Source of the DNA: CAYTZH01 sp964442285
Lineage (GTDB): Bacteria > Myxococcota_A > UBA9160 > JAFDET01
Length of the DNA stretch: 64,000 bases
Reading direction: 5' to 3'
Assembly (NCBI GenBank): GCA_964442285.1
Contig: CAYTZH010000002.1
Coordinates: 130,306-194,305, forward strand
Shown here: in pieces, positions 8,004-16,182 of the stretch
How positions within the stretch are numbered: position 1 is the stretch's first letter
Layout: the number at the start of each line of letters is the position of its first letter
Notes under the pieces: model-generated
Seen by the model: the letters and a program-made list of their open reading frames with translations, nothing else
Told to the model about the DNA's origin: nothing
The model's database searches: none
Made by a program: the position numbers and the translations under genes

Positions 8004-8019
8004 TTAACATATTCGTTAA
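8004..8019. promoter_or_regulatory. Inverted-repeat operator upstream of the VOC-ArsR-AHSA1 operon
   Basis: TTAAC-ATATTC-GTTAA is a perfect 5-bp inverted repeat with a six-base spacer, set in a strikingly A/T-rich patch (7995-8028) of otherwise GC-rich DNA. Read on the minus strand, TATGTT inside it can act as a -10 box for the operon. This is the expected place and form of an ArsR-family operator; assignment to the adjacent ArsR is inference. Confidence 0.6.
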
Positions 8020-8110
8020 CTTGATTTCAAGCCCCCCCCGGAGGACGGGTCTGGAACCCCGGCTACGTTCGGGCATCAGAGCCGCATCAGACACCCGCGA
8101 GGAGCACCCC

Positions 8111-8857
8111 GTGACCCTGAATGAACGGCAGATCCAGCAGTGCGAGTCGAGCCGCTGGGACTTCTCCGACCTCCGAGCCCTCTTCCTCAACTGCACCTTG
8201 AAGCGCTCGCCGGAGCTCTCGCACACCGAGGGCCTGATCCGGATCTCCCAGGCGATCCTCGAGAAGAACGGCGTTCCGGTCGAGATCATCCGGCCGGTGG
8301 ACCACGAGCTCGCCTTCGGGGTCTGGCCCGACATGAAGGAGCACGGCTGGGCCGAGGACGAGTGGCCGGAGATCCTCGAGAAGGTCATGGCGGCCGACAT
8401 CCTCGTGATCGGCACCTCGATCTGGCTGGGGGAGAAGACCAGCGTCTGCACCCAGGTGATCGAGCGCCTCTACGCGGCGTCGCACCTGCTCAACGAGGGC
8501 GGCCAGTACGCCTACTACGGCCGGGTGGGGGGCTGCCTCGTGACCGGCAACGAGGACGGTGCCAAGCACTGCGCCATGAACGTCCTCTACTCGCTCCAGC
8601 ACCTGGGCTACACGATCCCACCCCAGGCCGACGCGGCCTGGCTGGGGGAGGCCGGCCCCGGGCCCTCCTACCTCGATCCGGGCTCGGGCGGTCCCGAGAA
8701 CGACTTCACCAACCGCAACACCACCTTCATGACCTGGAACCTGCTCCACCTGGCGCGGATGCTGAAGGACGCCGGCGGCATCCCGGCCCACGGCAACCAG
8801 CGTTCCGGCTGGGACGCCGGCTGCCGCTTCGACTTCCCGAACCCGGAGCACCGCTAG
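8111..8857 (+). CDS. Flavodoxin-like NADPH-dependent FMN reductase family protein
   Basis: A 248-residue flavodoxin-fold protein. The first strand and phosphate loop read ALFLNCTLKRSPELSHTEG, the standard start of the NADPH-dependent FMN reductase / NAD(P)H oxidoreductase group. ADILVIGTSIWLGEKTS is the second FMN-contacting loop and YYGRVGGCLVTGNEDGAKH the third. Expected roles are flavin or quinone reduction; no substrate can be assigned. The reading frame is open upstream to an ATG at 8000, but that start lies inside the ArsR operator and gives a non-conserved Arg-rich leader. The GTG at 8111, preceded by CGAGGAG, is therefore preferred. Confidence 0.8.
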   Translation: MTLNERQIQQCESSRWDFSDLRALFLNCTLKRSPELSHTEGLIRISQAILEKNGVPVEIIRPVDHELAFGVWPDMKEHGWAEDEWPEILEKVMAADILVIGTSIWLGEKTSVCTQVIERLYAASHLLNEGGQYAYYGRVGGCLVTGNEDGAKHCAMNVLYSLQHLGYTIPPQADAAWLGEAGPGPSYLDPGSGGPENDFTNRNTTFMTWNLLHLARMLKDAGGIPAHGNQRSGWDAGCRFDFPNPEHR

Positions 8858-8887
8858 GCCGGAAGGCAGCGCGCGCGCCCGGAGCCG

Positions 8888-9610
8888 CTAGGCCGAGGCG
8901 AGCACGGGGACCCCCTCCGGCGGCTCCGGCACCGCGGGTACCCGGAGCTCGGCGCGCAGCGGCAGGTGGTCCGACGCCATCCGTGCTGCGGGTGTGGCGT
9001 GGGCCCGGGCGTCCACGAGCAACGGCGCCGGATCCACCCAGATCCGATCCAGGGGGAGCACGGGGAACCGCGCGGGGAAGGTGCGGCGCAGCGGGCCCGG
9101 GCTCATGCGTGCGCGCAGCCGTCGCAGCGGACGGTGCGCCCAGCCCCACTCGTTCACGTCGCCCAGAAGGACGGTCGGGAGGTCGGCCTCGTCCCGAAGG
9201 AGGTCCGCGAGCTGGGCGATCTGGTGGCGGCGCTCGCGCCGGGCCAGCCCCAGGTGGGTGGCCACCACCCGGACCGGCGCCCCGGCCACCTCGACCCGCA
9301 GGTCCAGGGCCCCGCGCGGCTCGCGTCCCGGCACCGAGAGGTCGACGCGCTGCAGACCCAGCACCGGAAGGGTCGTGAGGATGGCGTTGCCGAAGGGGCC
9401 CCGGTGGTCGTGCAGCGTGGGCCCTTCCAGCACCGGAAGCCCGAGGCGGCCGGCGAGGGCGTCGAGACCCCCGTCGCCGTGCACCGCCTCCTGGAGCGCC
9501 ACCAGGGGCGCGTCGAGCTCCCGGATCACGTCGGCCACCCGCCCCAGGTCGTGGCGCCCGTCGGTCCCCACGAAGCCGTGGACGTTGTAGGTCGCCACGA
9601 CGAAGCTCAC
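8888..9610 (-). CDS. Endonuclease/exonuclease/phosphatase (EEP) family hydrolase
   Basis: A metal-dependent phosphohydrolase of the DNase I-like fold, 240 aa. Catalytic motifs are in order: TYNVHG (start of strand 1), LVALQEAV (metal-binding Glu), THLGLARRERRHQ, VLLGDVNEW (Asp/Asn pair) and the final SDHLPL. No signal peptide is evident. The GTG start overlaps the stop of the upstream PLD-TVP38 gene (GTGA). EEP, phospholipase D and DedA/TVP38 proteins are recurrently found together in bacterial genomes, so a lipid-headgroup or phosphodiester substrate is more likely than DNA; this is inference. Confidence 0.85.
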   Translation of the reverse strand: MSFVVATYNVHGFVGTDGRHDLGRVADVIRELDAPLVALQEAVHGDGGLDALAGRLGLPVLEGPTLHDHRGPFGNAILTTLPVLGLQRVDLSVPGREPRGALDLRVEVAGAPVRVVATHLGLARRERRHQIAQLADLLRDEADLPTVLLGDVNEWGWAHRPLRRLRARMSPGPLRRTFPARFPVLPLDRIWVDPAPLLVDARAHATPAARMASDHLPLRAELRVPAVPEPPEGVPVLASA

Positions 9611-11883
9611 GCGCCGCCCGCCTCGTCCTCGGCGTCGGTCCCGGCGTCGGGCGCCCCGCCGAAGACCCGGCGCGCCAGACGCTGCACGCCGTAGAGACCG
9701 ACCAGGGCCGCCAACGCGATCGCCGCCGCGCCGAGCAGCCCGCGCGGATCGGCGTCGAGGGCGGCCATGCCCACCCGGTCGGCCGCGACGGAGAGGAAGA
9801 CGATGCCGGGGCCGAAGCCGATCGCCGTGCCGACCAGGAAGTCGCGAAGGCTCACGTGGGAGGCGCCGGCCACCATGTTGACGATGCCGTAGGGCGCGAT
9901 GGGGACGAGCCGGATTGCGGCCACCGAGAGCACGCCGCGGCGGCCCAGCCGCCGGCTCAGGGCGTCGAGGCGCGGCCCGGCGAGGCTGCGAACTGCATCA
10001 CGCCAGAGCAGGGCGCCGATGCCGTAGCTCCCGGCGGCGCCGAGGAGGCCGCCCGCGAGGCTCACGGCGATTCCCTCCATCCAGCCGAGCACCGCGCCGG
10101 CCACGACCACCATCAGGGTCAGGGGGACGAGGATCACGCAGCCGAGGGCGACGACCGCGACCGCAATCGGCGCGCTCGCCGGGTGCGCCGCGATCCCGGT
10201 GACCAGCCCCTTGAGCGCCTCCGGCCGCAGCCACTCCGCCAGAGGGGAGAAGCGCCAGAGCGCGACGAGGCCGATCACGCCCAGACCGACGGCCACCACC
10301 CGCAGGCCGGCGCCCACCTTCCGCCGCTCCTCGGGCTCCGGCCCGAGCTCCCGCACCAGCGCGTCGAAGTCGACGGGCCGCTCCGGGTCGAGCAGGGTGG
10401 GGGCGGGCAGCGCGGCATCGATCCACTCCGGCAGCGCGGTGTCGAGGGGCCGCAGGGTACGACCTTCGCCGGCCAACGCGTCGAGGGTGCGAACCAGCGA
10501 GCCGGTGTCGGCGAGGAGCTCCGCGACGCGCGCCGGCGCGACGTCCAGGTGCTCGGCCAGCAGGCCGTCGCGGAGGCTCGCGATCGCCCGGCGCAGGTCG
10601 TCGCGGCCGTCGGCCTCGAAGGCGAGGTCGCACTCGCTGTCGAGGCCCATCGAGCGGTTCGCGAGATTGGCGGAGCCGACGCGCGCAAAGGCGTCGTCCA
10701 CGACGAGGACCTTGGAGTGGATCGTGTAGCGCGCGGTGTCGGGCAGGTCGGGAAGGCGAGGATACACGACCCGGAGTCGGTGGTGATGGTCGGCGGCGCG
10801 GAGCCGCTCGACGAGGCGGGCCCGCAGCAGGCCCATGCTGCTCGACTCGAGCCAGCCGCCCGAGACCTCCGGCACCACCGCCACCACCTCGGGCCCGTCG
10901 GGCTCGGCGAGGCGCGCGGCCAGGGCGTCGCCCACCCGCGCCGCCGTCAGGTACTGGTTCTCGATGAAGATCCAGCGCCGGGCGCCGCCGATGGCGTCGA
11001 GGTAGAGCTGCTCCACCTCCCGCACCTCGGGCTCGTCGTGGAAGGCCGGCAGGGTGCGGGCGAGAGCGACCGGGACGTCGCGGGCCGCGGGCGTCGCGCC
11101 GGACGGCCAGAGATCCGCCACCCGCGGAGGGGGGCGCAGGCGCCGCCCCGTGGCGTGGTGCCAGCGCCAGCGCGCCAGGTCGCCCACGCTGCGCGCCGCC
11201 TCGCCATCGACGGCCATCTGGAGGTCGTGGAAGGGCCCGTAGTCGGCGAAGCCCGGGTCGCTGCGGCGCGGGTCGTCGGCACGGTGCGCGGGGGTGTCCC
11301 AGCGCGCGGCCGTCACGTCGAGGCCCCCCACGAACGCCAGGGCGTCGTCGACCACGGCGATCTTCATATGGTGGGAGCCGCCGAGGGGATGGGTGTCGTC
11401 GAGTCGGAAGCGCACCCGGCGATGGCTGCCGAGCCGGTAGCGGAGGAGGGGCACCGGCTCGCGCTCGAGGGCGTAGATCACCGCGAAGTCCCAGCCGAGG
11501 ATGTAGATGCGCAGGCGGCGGCGGCGCGCGCAGGCGGCGTCGAGGCGCGCCGCCAGCTCGTCCTCGGCTGCGGGTACGCGCCCGTCCCGACGCAGGCGGA
11601 CGCGGCTGTTGAAGTCCCAGCCGACCAGCAGGACCTGGTGGCGCGCGGCCTCGAGGGCATCGGCCAGGGCCGCGTAGTAGCCGGCGCCCTCCCGAAGAAA
11701 GGCCACGCGTCCGGCGCGGCGGATCCGCCAGCAGTTCCGCCCCTCCCGCAGCACGCCTTCCCGCACTTCCCTGGCCACGCCGTCCTGGAGTAGCCGCGGC
11801 GCCCCGGCGTCGCCAGACGCCGGCCCCGGTCGCGCGGAGGTGGTAGACTGCCGTCGGATTTGACGGAGCGTCAGATCCTGCAC
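9607..11883 (-). CDS. Phospholipase D / cardiolipin synthase-like enzyme fused to TVP38/DedA membrane domain
   Basis: A 758-residue fusion. The N-terminal 520 residues form a PLD-superfamily enzyme with two HKD motifs, HHMKIAVVDD near residue 171 and HSKVLVVDD near 390, each followed by the expected Gly/Ser and Asn (FVGGLD; VGSANLANRS). Such enzymes transfer or hydrolyse phosphatidyl groups. The C-terminal part (about 530-745) is a multi-helix TVP38/SNARE-associated (DedA superfamily) domain with the re-entrant hallmarks GAVLGWMEGIAVSLAGGLLGA and RLVPIAPYGIVNMVAG. DedA/TVP38/VTT proteins move lipids between leaflets, so the fusion would join headgroup chemistry to lipid scrambling. It is divergent from the DUF35 gene 15 bp away. 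Confidence 0.88.
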   Translation of the reverse strand: MQDLTLRQIRRQSTTSARPGPASGDAGAPRLLQDGVAREVREGVLREGRNCWRIRRAGRVAFLREGAGYYAALADALEAARHQVLLVGWDFNSRVRLRRDGRVPAAEDELAARLDAACARRRRLRIYILGWDFAVIYALEREPVPLLRYRLGSHRRVRFRLDDTHPLGGSHHMKIAVVDDALAFVGGLDVTAARWDTPAHRADDPRRSDPGFADYGPFHDLQMAVDGEAARSVGDLARWRWHHATGRRLRPPPRVADLWPSGATPAARDVPVALARTLPAFHDEPEVREVEQLYLDAIGGARRWIFIENQYLTAARVGDALAARLAEPDGPEVVAVVPEVSGGWLESSSMGLLRARLVERLRAADHHHRLRVVYPRLPDLPDTARYTIHSKVLVVDDAFARVGSANLANRSMGLDSECDLAFEADGRDDLRRAIASLRDGLLAEHLDVAPARVAELLADTGSLVRTLDALAGEGRTLRPLDTALPEWIDAALPAPTLLDPERPVDFDALVRELGPEPEERRKVGAGLRVVAVGLGVIGLVALWRFSPLAEWLRPEALKGLVTGIAAHPASAPIAVAVVALGCVILVPLTLMVVVAGAVLGWMEGIAVSLAGGLLGAAGSYGIGALLWRDAVRSLAGPRLDALSRRLGRRGVLSVAAIRLVPIAPYGIVNMVAGASHVSLRDFLVGTAIGFGPGIVFLSVAADRVGMAALDADPRGLLGAAAIALAALVGLYGVQRLARRVFGGAPDAGTDAEDEAGGA

Positions 11884-11897
11884 GGACGGAGCGACCC

Positions 11898-12329
11898 GTG
11901 AGCCCCCACCCGACCCAGGTCCCCATCGACGAGAGCCTTTTCGCCTGGCCCGACCCCGAGCCGGCCCTGAAGGCCAGCCGCTGCGCCCAGTGCGGCGAGG
12001 TGAGCTTCCCGCGCCAGGCCAGCTGTCCCGCCTGCGCCTCCGACCGGACCGACGAGATCCCGCTCTCGCGCCGCGGGACCCTGTGGACCTGGACCGTCCA
12101 GCGCTTCCCGCCGCCTTCGCCTCCCTACGCGGGGCCCCGGGGCAGCGACTTCGAGCCCTTCGGCGTGGGCTACGTGGAGCTGCCCGAGGGCGTGCGCGTG
12201 GAGGCGCGCCTCACCGAGAACGATCCGGAAAAGCTTCGCATCGGCATGGAGATGGAGCTCGTCATCGAGAAATTCGACGAGACCGCGGACGGCGTCGAGC
12301 GCATGGCCTTCGCCTTCCGCCCGGTCTGA
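11898..12329 (+). CDS. DUF35 / OB-fold Zn-ribbon protein, partner of a thiolase-fold enzyme
   Basis: A 143-residue protein with the rubredoxin-like zinc finger of the DUF35 N-terminal domain (Cys29-x2-Cys32 and Cys43-x2-Cys46) and a C-terminal OB-fold (RGTLWTWTVQRF, then FGVGYVELPEGVRVEARL, ending MAFAFRPV). DUF35 proteins bind thiolase-like enzymes and supply a CoA-acceptor surface, as in the ChsH2/Ltp2 steroid aldolase and acetoacetyl-CoA thiolase-HMG-CoA synthase complexes. Only 12 bases separate it from the thiolase-fold gene. The GTG start is used; a TAGACT box about 50 bp upstream (11842-11847) could be its -10. Confidence 0.88.
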   Translation: MSPHPTQVPIDESLFAWPDPEPALKASRCAQCGEVSFPRQASCPACASDRTDEIPLSRRGTLWTWTVQRFPPPSPPYAGPRGSDFEPFGVGYVELPEGVRVEARLTENDPEKLRIGMEMELVIEKFDETADGVERMAFAFRPV

Positions 12330-12341
12330 GGAGGGGCGCCC

Positions 12342-13490
12342 GTGGACGTCGCCATCATCGGAATCGGTCTGCACCCCTTCGGCCGCCACGACGGCGTCTC
12401 GCCCATGGAGATGGGCGTGGTGGCCGCGCGCCGGGCCCTGGCCGACGCGAGCGTGGGCTGGCAGGACATCGACTTCGCCTGCGGCGGGAGCCTCGAGGTG
12501 CTCCACCCGGACACCATGAACAAGTTCCTGGGCCTGACCGGGGTGCCCTTCACCAACCTGTTCAACGGCTGTGCCACCGGCGGCAACCTGCTCTTCACCG
12601 CCGCCAACGCCCTGCTGGCGGGCCAGGGCGACCTCGCCCTGGCGGTGGGCCTCGACAAGCATCCCCGGGGCGCCTTCTCGGTGGGCGACGCCCTCTCGGG
12701 TCTGGGGCTCGGCCAGTGGTACGGCGAGACGGGGCTGGCCGTGAACCCGCAGTTCTTCTCCATGAAGACGCTTCGCTACATGCACGACTTCGGGATCAGC
12801 GAACAGACCCTGCATCGGACCGCCGAGAAGGCCTTCCGCAACGGGGCCCGCACGCCCCACGCCTGGCGCCGTCGCGCGCTCCCCTACGACGAGATCGCGG
12901 GCGCGCCCATGGTCTGCGACCCCCTGCGCAAGTTCCACTTCTGCTCGCCCAGCGAGGGGGCGGCGGCCATGGTGCTGTGCCGGGCCGAGGCGGCGAAGCG
13001 CTACACCAGCAACCCCGTCTACATCCGGGCTGACGTGTTCCGCACCCGCCGCTACGGCTCCTTCGAGGTGATGCACCCGTCGGTGCCCACCGACAGCCGG
13101 CCCAGTCCGTCGGTGCAGGCCTCCCAGGCCGCCTTCGAGGCCGCCGGAATCGGCCCCGAGGACATCGACGTGGCCCAGGTGCAGGACACCGAGGTGGGTC
13201 ACGAGATCATGCACCTGGCCGAGTGCGGCTTCTGCCAGGACGGCGAGCAGGAGAAGTGGATCCGCGAGGGCTACACCGAGATCGAGGGCCGGCTCCCGGT
13301 CAACACCGACGGCGGTCTGCTGGCCAACGGCGAGCCGGTGGGGGCCTCGGGCCTTCGGCAGGTGTACGAAGTCTGTACACAGCTCCGGGGCGAGGCGGGC
13401 GAGCGCCAGGTGCCCGGCAGCCCCAAGGCCGGCTTCACCCACGTGTACGGCTTCCCCGGCGTCAGCTGCGTCACGATCCTGTCCGTCTAG
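12342..13490 (+). CDS. Thiolase-fold enzyme of the SCP-x / Ltp2 aldolase type
   Basis: A 382-residue member of the SCP2-thiolase group. The nucleophile-position loop is FNGCATGGNL with Cys77. The thiolase 'GHPxGxSG' motif appears as NTDGGLLANGEPVGASG, with Glu in place of the catalytic His. The C terminus reads HVYGFPGVSCVTIL rather than the CxGGGxG loop of true thiolases. Loss of the usual His together with a DUF35 partner resembles retro-aldolases of steroid side-chain degradation (Ltp2 family) rather than beta-ketothiolases. Substrate identity is not visible. The GTG start has GGAGGGG just upstream. It is convergent with the PAP2 gene, and the stop regions overlap by 4 bases. Confidence 0.85.
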   Translation: MDVAIIGIGLHPFGRHDGVSPMEMGVVAARRALADASVGWQDIDFACGGSLEVLHPDTMNKFLGLTGVPFTNLFNGCATGGNLLFTAANALLAGQGDLALAVGLDKHPRGAFSVGDALSGLGLGQWYGETGLAVNPQFFSMKTLRYMHDFGISEQTLHRTAEKAFRNGARTPHAWRRRALPYDEIAGAPMVCDPLRKFHFCSPSEGAAAMVLCRAEAAKRYTSNPVYIRADVFRTRRYGSFEVMHPSVPTDSRPSPSVQASQAAFEAAGIGPEDIDVAQVQDTEVGHEIMHLAECGFCQDGEQEKWIREGYTEIEGRLPVNTDGGLLANGEPVGASGLRQVYEVCTQLRGEAGERQVPGSPKAGFTHVYGFPGVSCVTILSV

Positions 13491-14209
13491 CCACGCCGCG
13501 CGCGGGCCAGCCCGAGCAGGTCGCGATCGCGGACGACCCAGAGACACAGGGCGTTCACCAGGCAGGCGAGCGCGCCGGCCAGCAGCACGTCGCTGGTGAA
13601 GTGGGCACCGCGCAGGTAGCGGGCGCCGGCGACGGCGAAGGCGAGCACCACCCCCGCCGCGACCGCGGGCCTGCGGAAGGCTCCCGGGAGGAGGGCCAGG
13701 GGCAGCAGCAGCCAGAAGATCGCCGCCCCCTCCCCCGAGACGAAGGAGCAGTTGCGGGCGCACTGGTCGCTCACGGCCCAGGCCGGCTGGAAGCTCAGCT
13801 CGCCCCCGAACTCGAGGATCTGCGAGGGGCGCGCCCGTCCCCAGTGCTCCTTCAGCCCCCAGTTGACGAGCGCGAGGGGGCCGAGCAGGAAGCCGAGCAG
13901 GGCGGCGGCGGCGCCCGCGGTGGTGGCCGCATCCCGCCGCGCGGGGCGCGCGAGCCCGAGACCGAGGACGGCGGCGCAGCCGCCGAGGGCGACGTAGGTC
14001 GCCAGGCGGCCCAGATCGCGCACCGCCGAGACCCAGGCGTTGCCCGAGCCCACGAAGTGACCCACGGACGGGTCGTAGGCCAGCTCCGAGAGCCAGAGGT
14101 CGAGGTCCGGGAAGGCGACGAAGACCCCGCTCAGCACCGCGGTCGCCGCCAGGGAGGCCCAGAGGGCGGGCAGGGCCGCGGGCCGTCCGCGGCCCGACGT
14201 CCCGTTCAA
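13487..14209 (-). CDS. PAP2-family membrane phosphatase
   Basis: A 240-residue integral membrane phosphatase of the PAP2/acid phosphatase superfamily. Motif C1 is KEHWGRARP (KxxxxxxRP); motif C2 reads CSFVSGEGA, with Glu where most members have His (SGH); motif C3 is RYLRGAHFTSDVL (SRxxxxxHxxxD form with Tyr-Leu replacing Ser). About six hydrophobic helices alternate with these loops. Likely substrates are lipid or isoprenoid phosphates, for example lipid A or undecaprenyl pyrophosphate. Translation must begin at the TTG at 14209, whose TTGA overlaps the stop of the ArnT-like gene; no ATG or GTG lies before the first conserved helix. Coupling suggests joint work on lipid-linked sugars. Confidence 0.82.
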   Translation of the reverse strand: MNGTSGRGRPAALPALWASLAATAVLSGVFVAFPDLDLWLSELAYDPSVGHFVGSGNAWVSAVRDLGRLATYVALGGCAAVLGLGLARPARRDAATTAGAAAALLGFLLGPLALVNWGLKEHWGRARPSQILEFGGELSFQPAWAVSDQCARNCSFVSGEGAAIFWLLLPLALLPGAFRRPAVAAGVVLAFAVAGARYLRGAHFTSDVLLAGALACLVNALCLWVVRDRDLLGLARARRG

Positions 14210-15741
14210 GGCAGCTCCAACGGCTCGAGGTAGCCCCGGAAGCCCCGGAGCCGGTAGACCGGAAAGGCGCGCTCCCGGTCGGCGTGGGTCGCGACGCGGA
14301 TCTCGGGCTCGGGCTCGACCGACTCGAAGCTCGCGAGCACGGCCCGCTCGTGGTTGCGGGCCACGTACAGGATCTCGCGGTCGGCCACGGCGGCGAGGTC
14401 CGTCACGAGCTCGTAGTGGTTGTCGGCGGTGCCGTCCGGATTCCACTCGACCGCGTCCGCCAGGGGCAGGCCCGCGTAGAAGAGGGAGAGCGCCATGAGC
14501 CGGCGGTCGTCGAAGAGCACCACCGCCTCGGGCGCGGCGGCCCGACGCTCGGCCAGCGCCCGGCCCACCGCCGGCCCGAGCCGCCACTTCTGGAACGGGT
14601 CCAGCTTGTGGGGCCAGGCGCTGCCGAAGGCGGTGTAGGCCGCCCCGGCCCCGACCGCGATGCTGCCGAGGACCAGGTTGAGGATGCAGCTCCAGGCCAG
14701 CAGACGCGGGCGGCCGGCGGCGAGCAGGGCGGGCACCACGGCCAGGGTGCCCCCCACGTACATGGGCGCCGCCCAGTTGGCGTTGGCCCGGGAGAGCAGC
14801 GCCTGCACGAGGATGGTGACCAGCAGCGGCAGGCCGAGGCAGAGGCCGAGGCGCAGGCCCCGGTGGGCGCGGACGCGGCCCAGCCGCCCGAGCAGGAGCC
14901 CGAGCACGGCGAAGGGCAGCGGTCCGATCAGGCCGACCTGGCTGCCGACGAACTCGAGCAGCTTGCCCGGGTGGAACAGGTCGCCGCCCAGGCCCGCGGT
15001 CTGCTCCACGTGGACGAGGCTCACGAAGCCGTGCTGGGCATTCCAGACCAGGTTGGGAAGCCAGAGCACCGCGAAGCTCGCGAAGGCGGCAAGGATCCAG
15101 CCCGGCCGGGCCGCCACCCGCTCGGCGCGGGTCGAGAGCGCCAGGAAGAGCAGCAGGCCGGGGAGGAAGGCGACGGTGGTGTACTTGGCCAGCATGCCCA
15201 GGCCCAGGGACGCGCCCAGGGCGATCCAGCCCGAGAGCGCCGGCGCCTGCAGCACGTGGACCGTGGCGAGCAGAGCCAGGGCCCAGGCCAGCAGCAGCAG
15301 CGGGTCGGTCGTGGCGAGCCCCGACGAGTAGCTGACCGCCGGAAGCGTCGCGTAGGTGAGTCCGGTCCAGAAGGCGACCCGCGGCCCGTAGAGGCGGCGG
15401 CCGGCCTCGAAGAGCACCCCGGCGGTGGCCGCGTGGACGAAGGGGATCGGGAGGCGCACCCCGAAGGTCGTGTCGCCGAAGAGCCCCGTCGATGTCGCGA
15501 TGAGCCAGGCGATGAGCGGCGGCTTCGAGAAGTAGCCGAAGGCCAGCTCGCGCCCGAAGCTCCAGTACTGCGCCTCCTCGGGGTCGAGGGGGTAGGGGTC
15601 GAAGGCCAGGAAGATCACGCGGGCCAGGGTGAGGAGCCCGACCAGGCCGACGAAGGTCCGCCCGTCGGCACGCAGGCCCACGCCCACGTGCGACCCGACG
15701 CCTGCGGCGGCCTCCAGGCCCGGCGCTCTCGAAGCGGTCAT
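14206..15741 (-). CDS. ArnT-like glycosyltransferase family 39/83 membrane protein
   Basis: A 511-residue polytopic GT-C enzyme. After the first helix the periplasmic loop carries the expected acidic pair DPEEAQYW and the phrase GYFSKPPLIAWLIA typical of ArnT and related PMT-2 glycosyltransferases. About ten more helices follow (e.g. LALLATVHVL, LGLGMLAKYTTVAFLPGLLLFLAL), then a soluble C-terminal domain with VLFDDRRLMALSLFYAGLP. It should transfer a sugar from a polyprenyl-phosphate carrier to a surface glycan or lipid A; donor and acceptor are unknown. The ATG at 15741 with GGGGAG upstream is preferred over a longer frame starting at 15816 that adds an Arg-rich leader. Confidence 0.85.
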   Translation of the reverse strand: MTASRAPGLEAAAGVGSHVGVGLRADGRTFVGLVGLLTLARVIFLAFDPYPLDPEEAQYWSFGRELAFGYFSKPPLIAWLIATSTGLFGDTTFGVRLPIPFVHAATAGVLFEAGRRLYGPRVAFWTGLTYATLPAVSYSSGLATTDPLLLLAWALALLATVHVLQAPALSGWIALGASLGLGMLAKYTTVAFLPGLLLFLALSTRAERVAARPGWILAAFASFAVLWLPNLVWNAQHGFVSLVHVEQTAGLGGDLFHPGKLLEFVGSQVGLIGPLPFAVLGLLLGRLGRVRAHRGLRLGLCLGLPLLVTILVQALLSRANANWAAPMYVGGTLAVVPALLAAGRPRLLAWSCILNLVLGSIAVGAGAAYTAFGSAWPHKLDPFQKWRLGPAVGRALAERRAAAPEAVVLFDDRRLMALSLFYAGLPLADAVEWNPDGTADNHYELVTDLAAVADREILYVARNHERAVLASFESVEPEPEIRVATHADRERAFPVYRLRGFRGYLEPLELP

Positions 15742-15867
15742 GTCCCCGGTCTCCCCCGCGAGCCGCGAACGCCGCCCGCGCCGCGACTGTAGCCAGCCGC
15801 CGACGCGGCCTGCCAATGGCCCGATCCGGCGGGGTTTCTCGCCTCCCGGCCGCCCCTGTGAGCCACT

Positions 15868-16182
15868 TCACTGCGTCGCGGGGGGACGCGGGGCAGACTG
15901 TGTGCGGGTTCCAGGATTGCTCCTGCGCATGAGCCCGGTAGGAAGTTCCTGCCGGGCTTTCTCTTTGGGGCGCGGGCCCGCCTGGCTCGGGGGGACGATC
16001 CCGAGGCGCTTCATCTTCCCGCGGAGGGCGACCCGCGAGATGCCCAGGGCCTCGAGCTCCTCGCCGGGGCGGGCCAGGGCGATGGCGCGCTCGACGGCGT
16101 TGCGCATGGCGCTGCCCGTGATGCTGACGATCGGGGAGGCGCTGACCGGCGGCACGGCCCCCCAGAACGCCGTCGCCTTCAC
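15868..16182 (-). pseudogene. Remnant with a Fis-type helix-turn-helix
   Basis: Within this short minus-strand frame, positions 15997-16107 read NAVERAIALARPGEELEALGISR followed by VALRGKMKRLGI. This matches the C-terminal Fis-type HTH of NtrC-like activators (pattern 'LGISRxxLxxKxKRLGI'), but the helix 1 region is altered and no AAA+ or receiver domain precedes it. The upstream residues do not resemble a protein. It is best read as the last piece of a lost response regulator; a free-standing tiny DNA-binding protein is possible but unlikely. Confidence 0.4.
15932..15966 (+). terminator. Orphan intrinsic terminator
   Basis: AGCCCGGTAGGAA and its near-perfect reverse complement TTCCTGCCGGGCT form a 13-bp stem (one T.G pair) around a minimal loop, followed by TTCTCTTT on the plus strand. 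It is a textbook rho-independent terminator, but no plus-strand gene lies upstream of it; the nearest, the thiolase-fold gene, ends 2.4 kb earlier. It could end a small RNA starting around 15870-15900 or be left over from a deleted gene. Confidence 0.6.

Noticed and set aside
8000..8110. Upstream start at 8000 for the FMN reductase-like gene
   Set aside because: It would place the first codons inside the ArsR operator and add an unconserved Arg-rich leader. The GTG at 8111 with GAGGAG upstream is better.
13223..14233. Plus-strand frame running through the thiolase end and PAP2 gene
   Set aside because: Its Gly/Arg/Glu-rich text lacks any fold signature. The minus strand encodes a PAP2 phosphatase with its three motifs in order.
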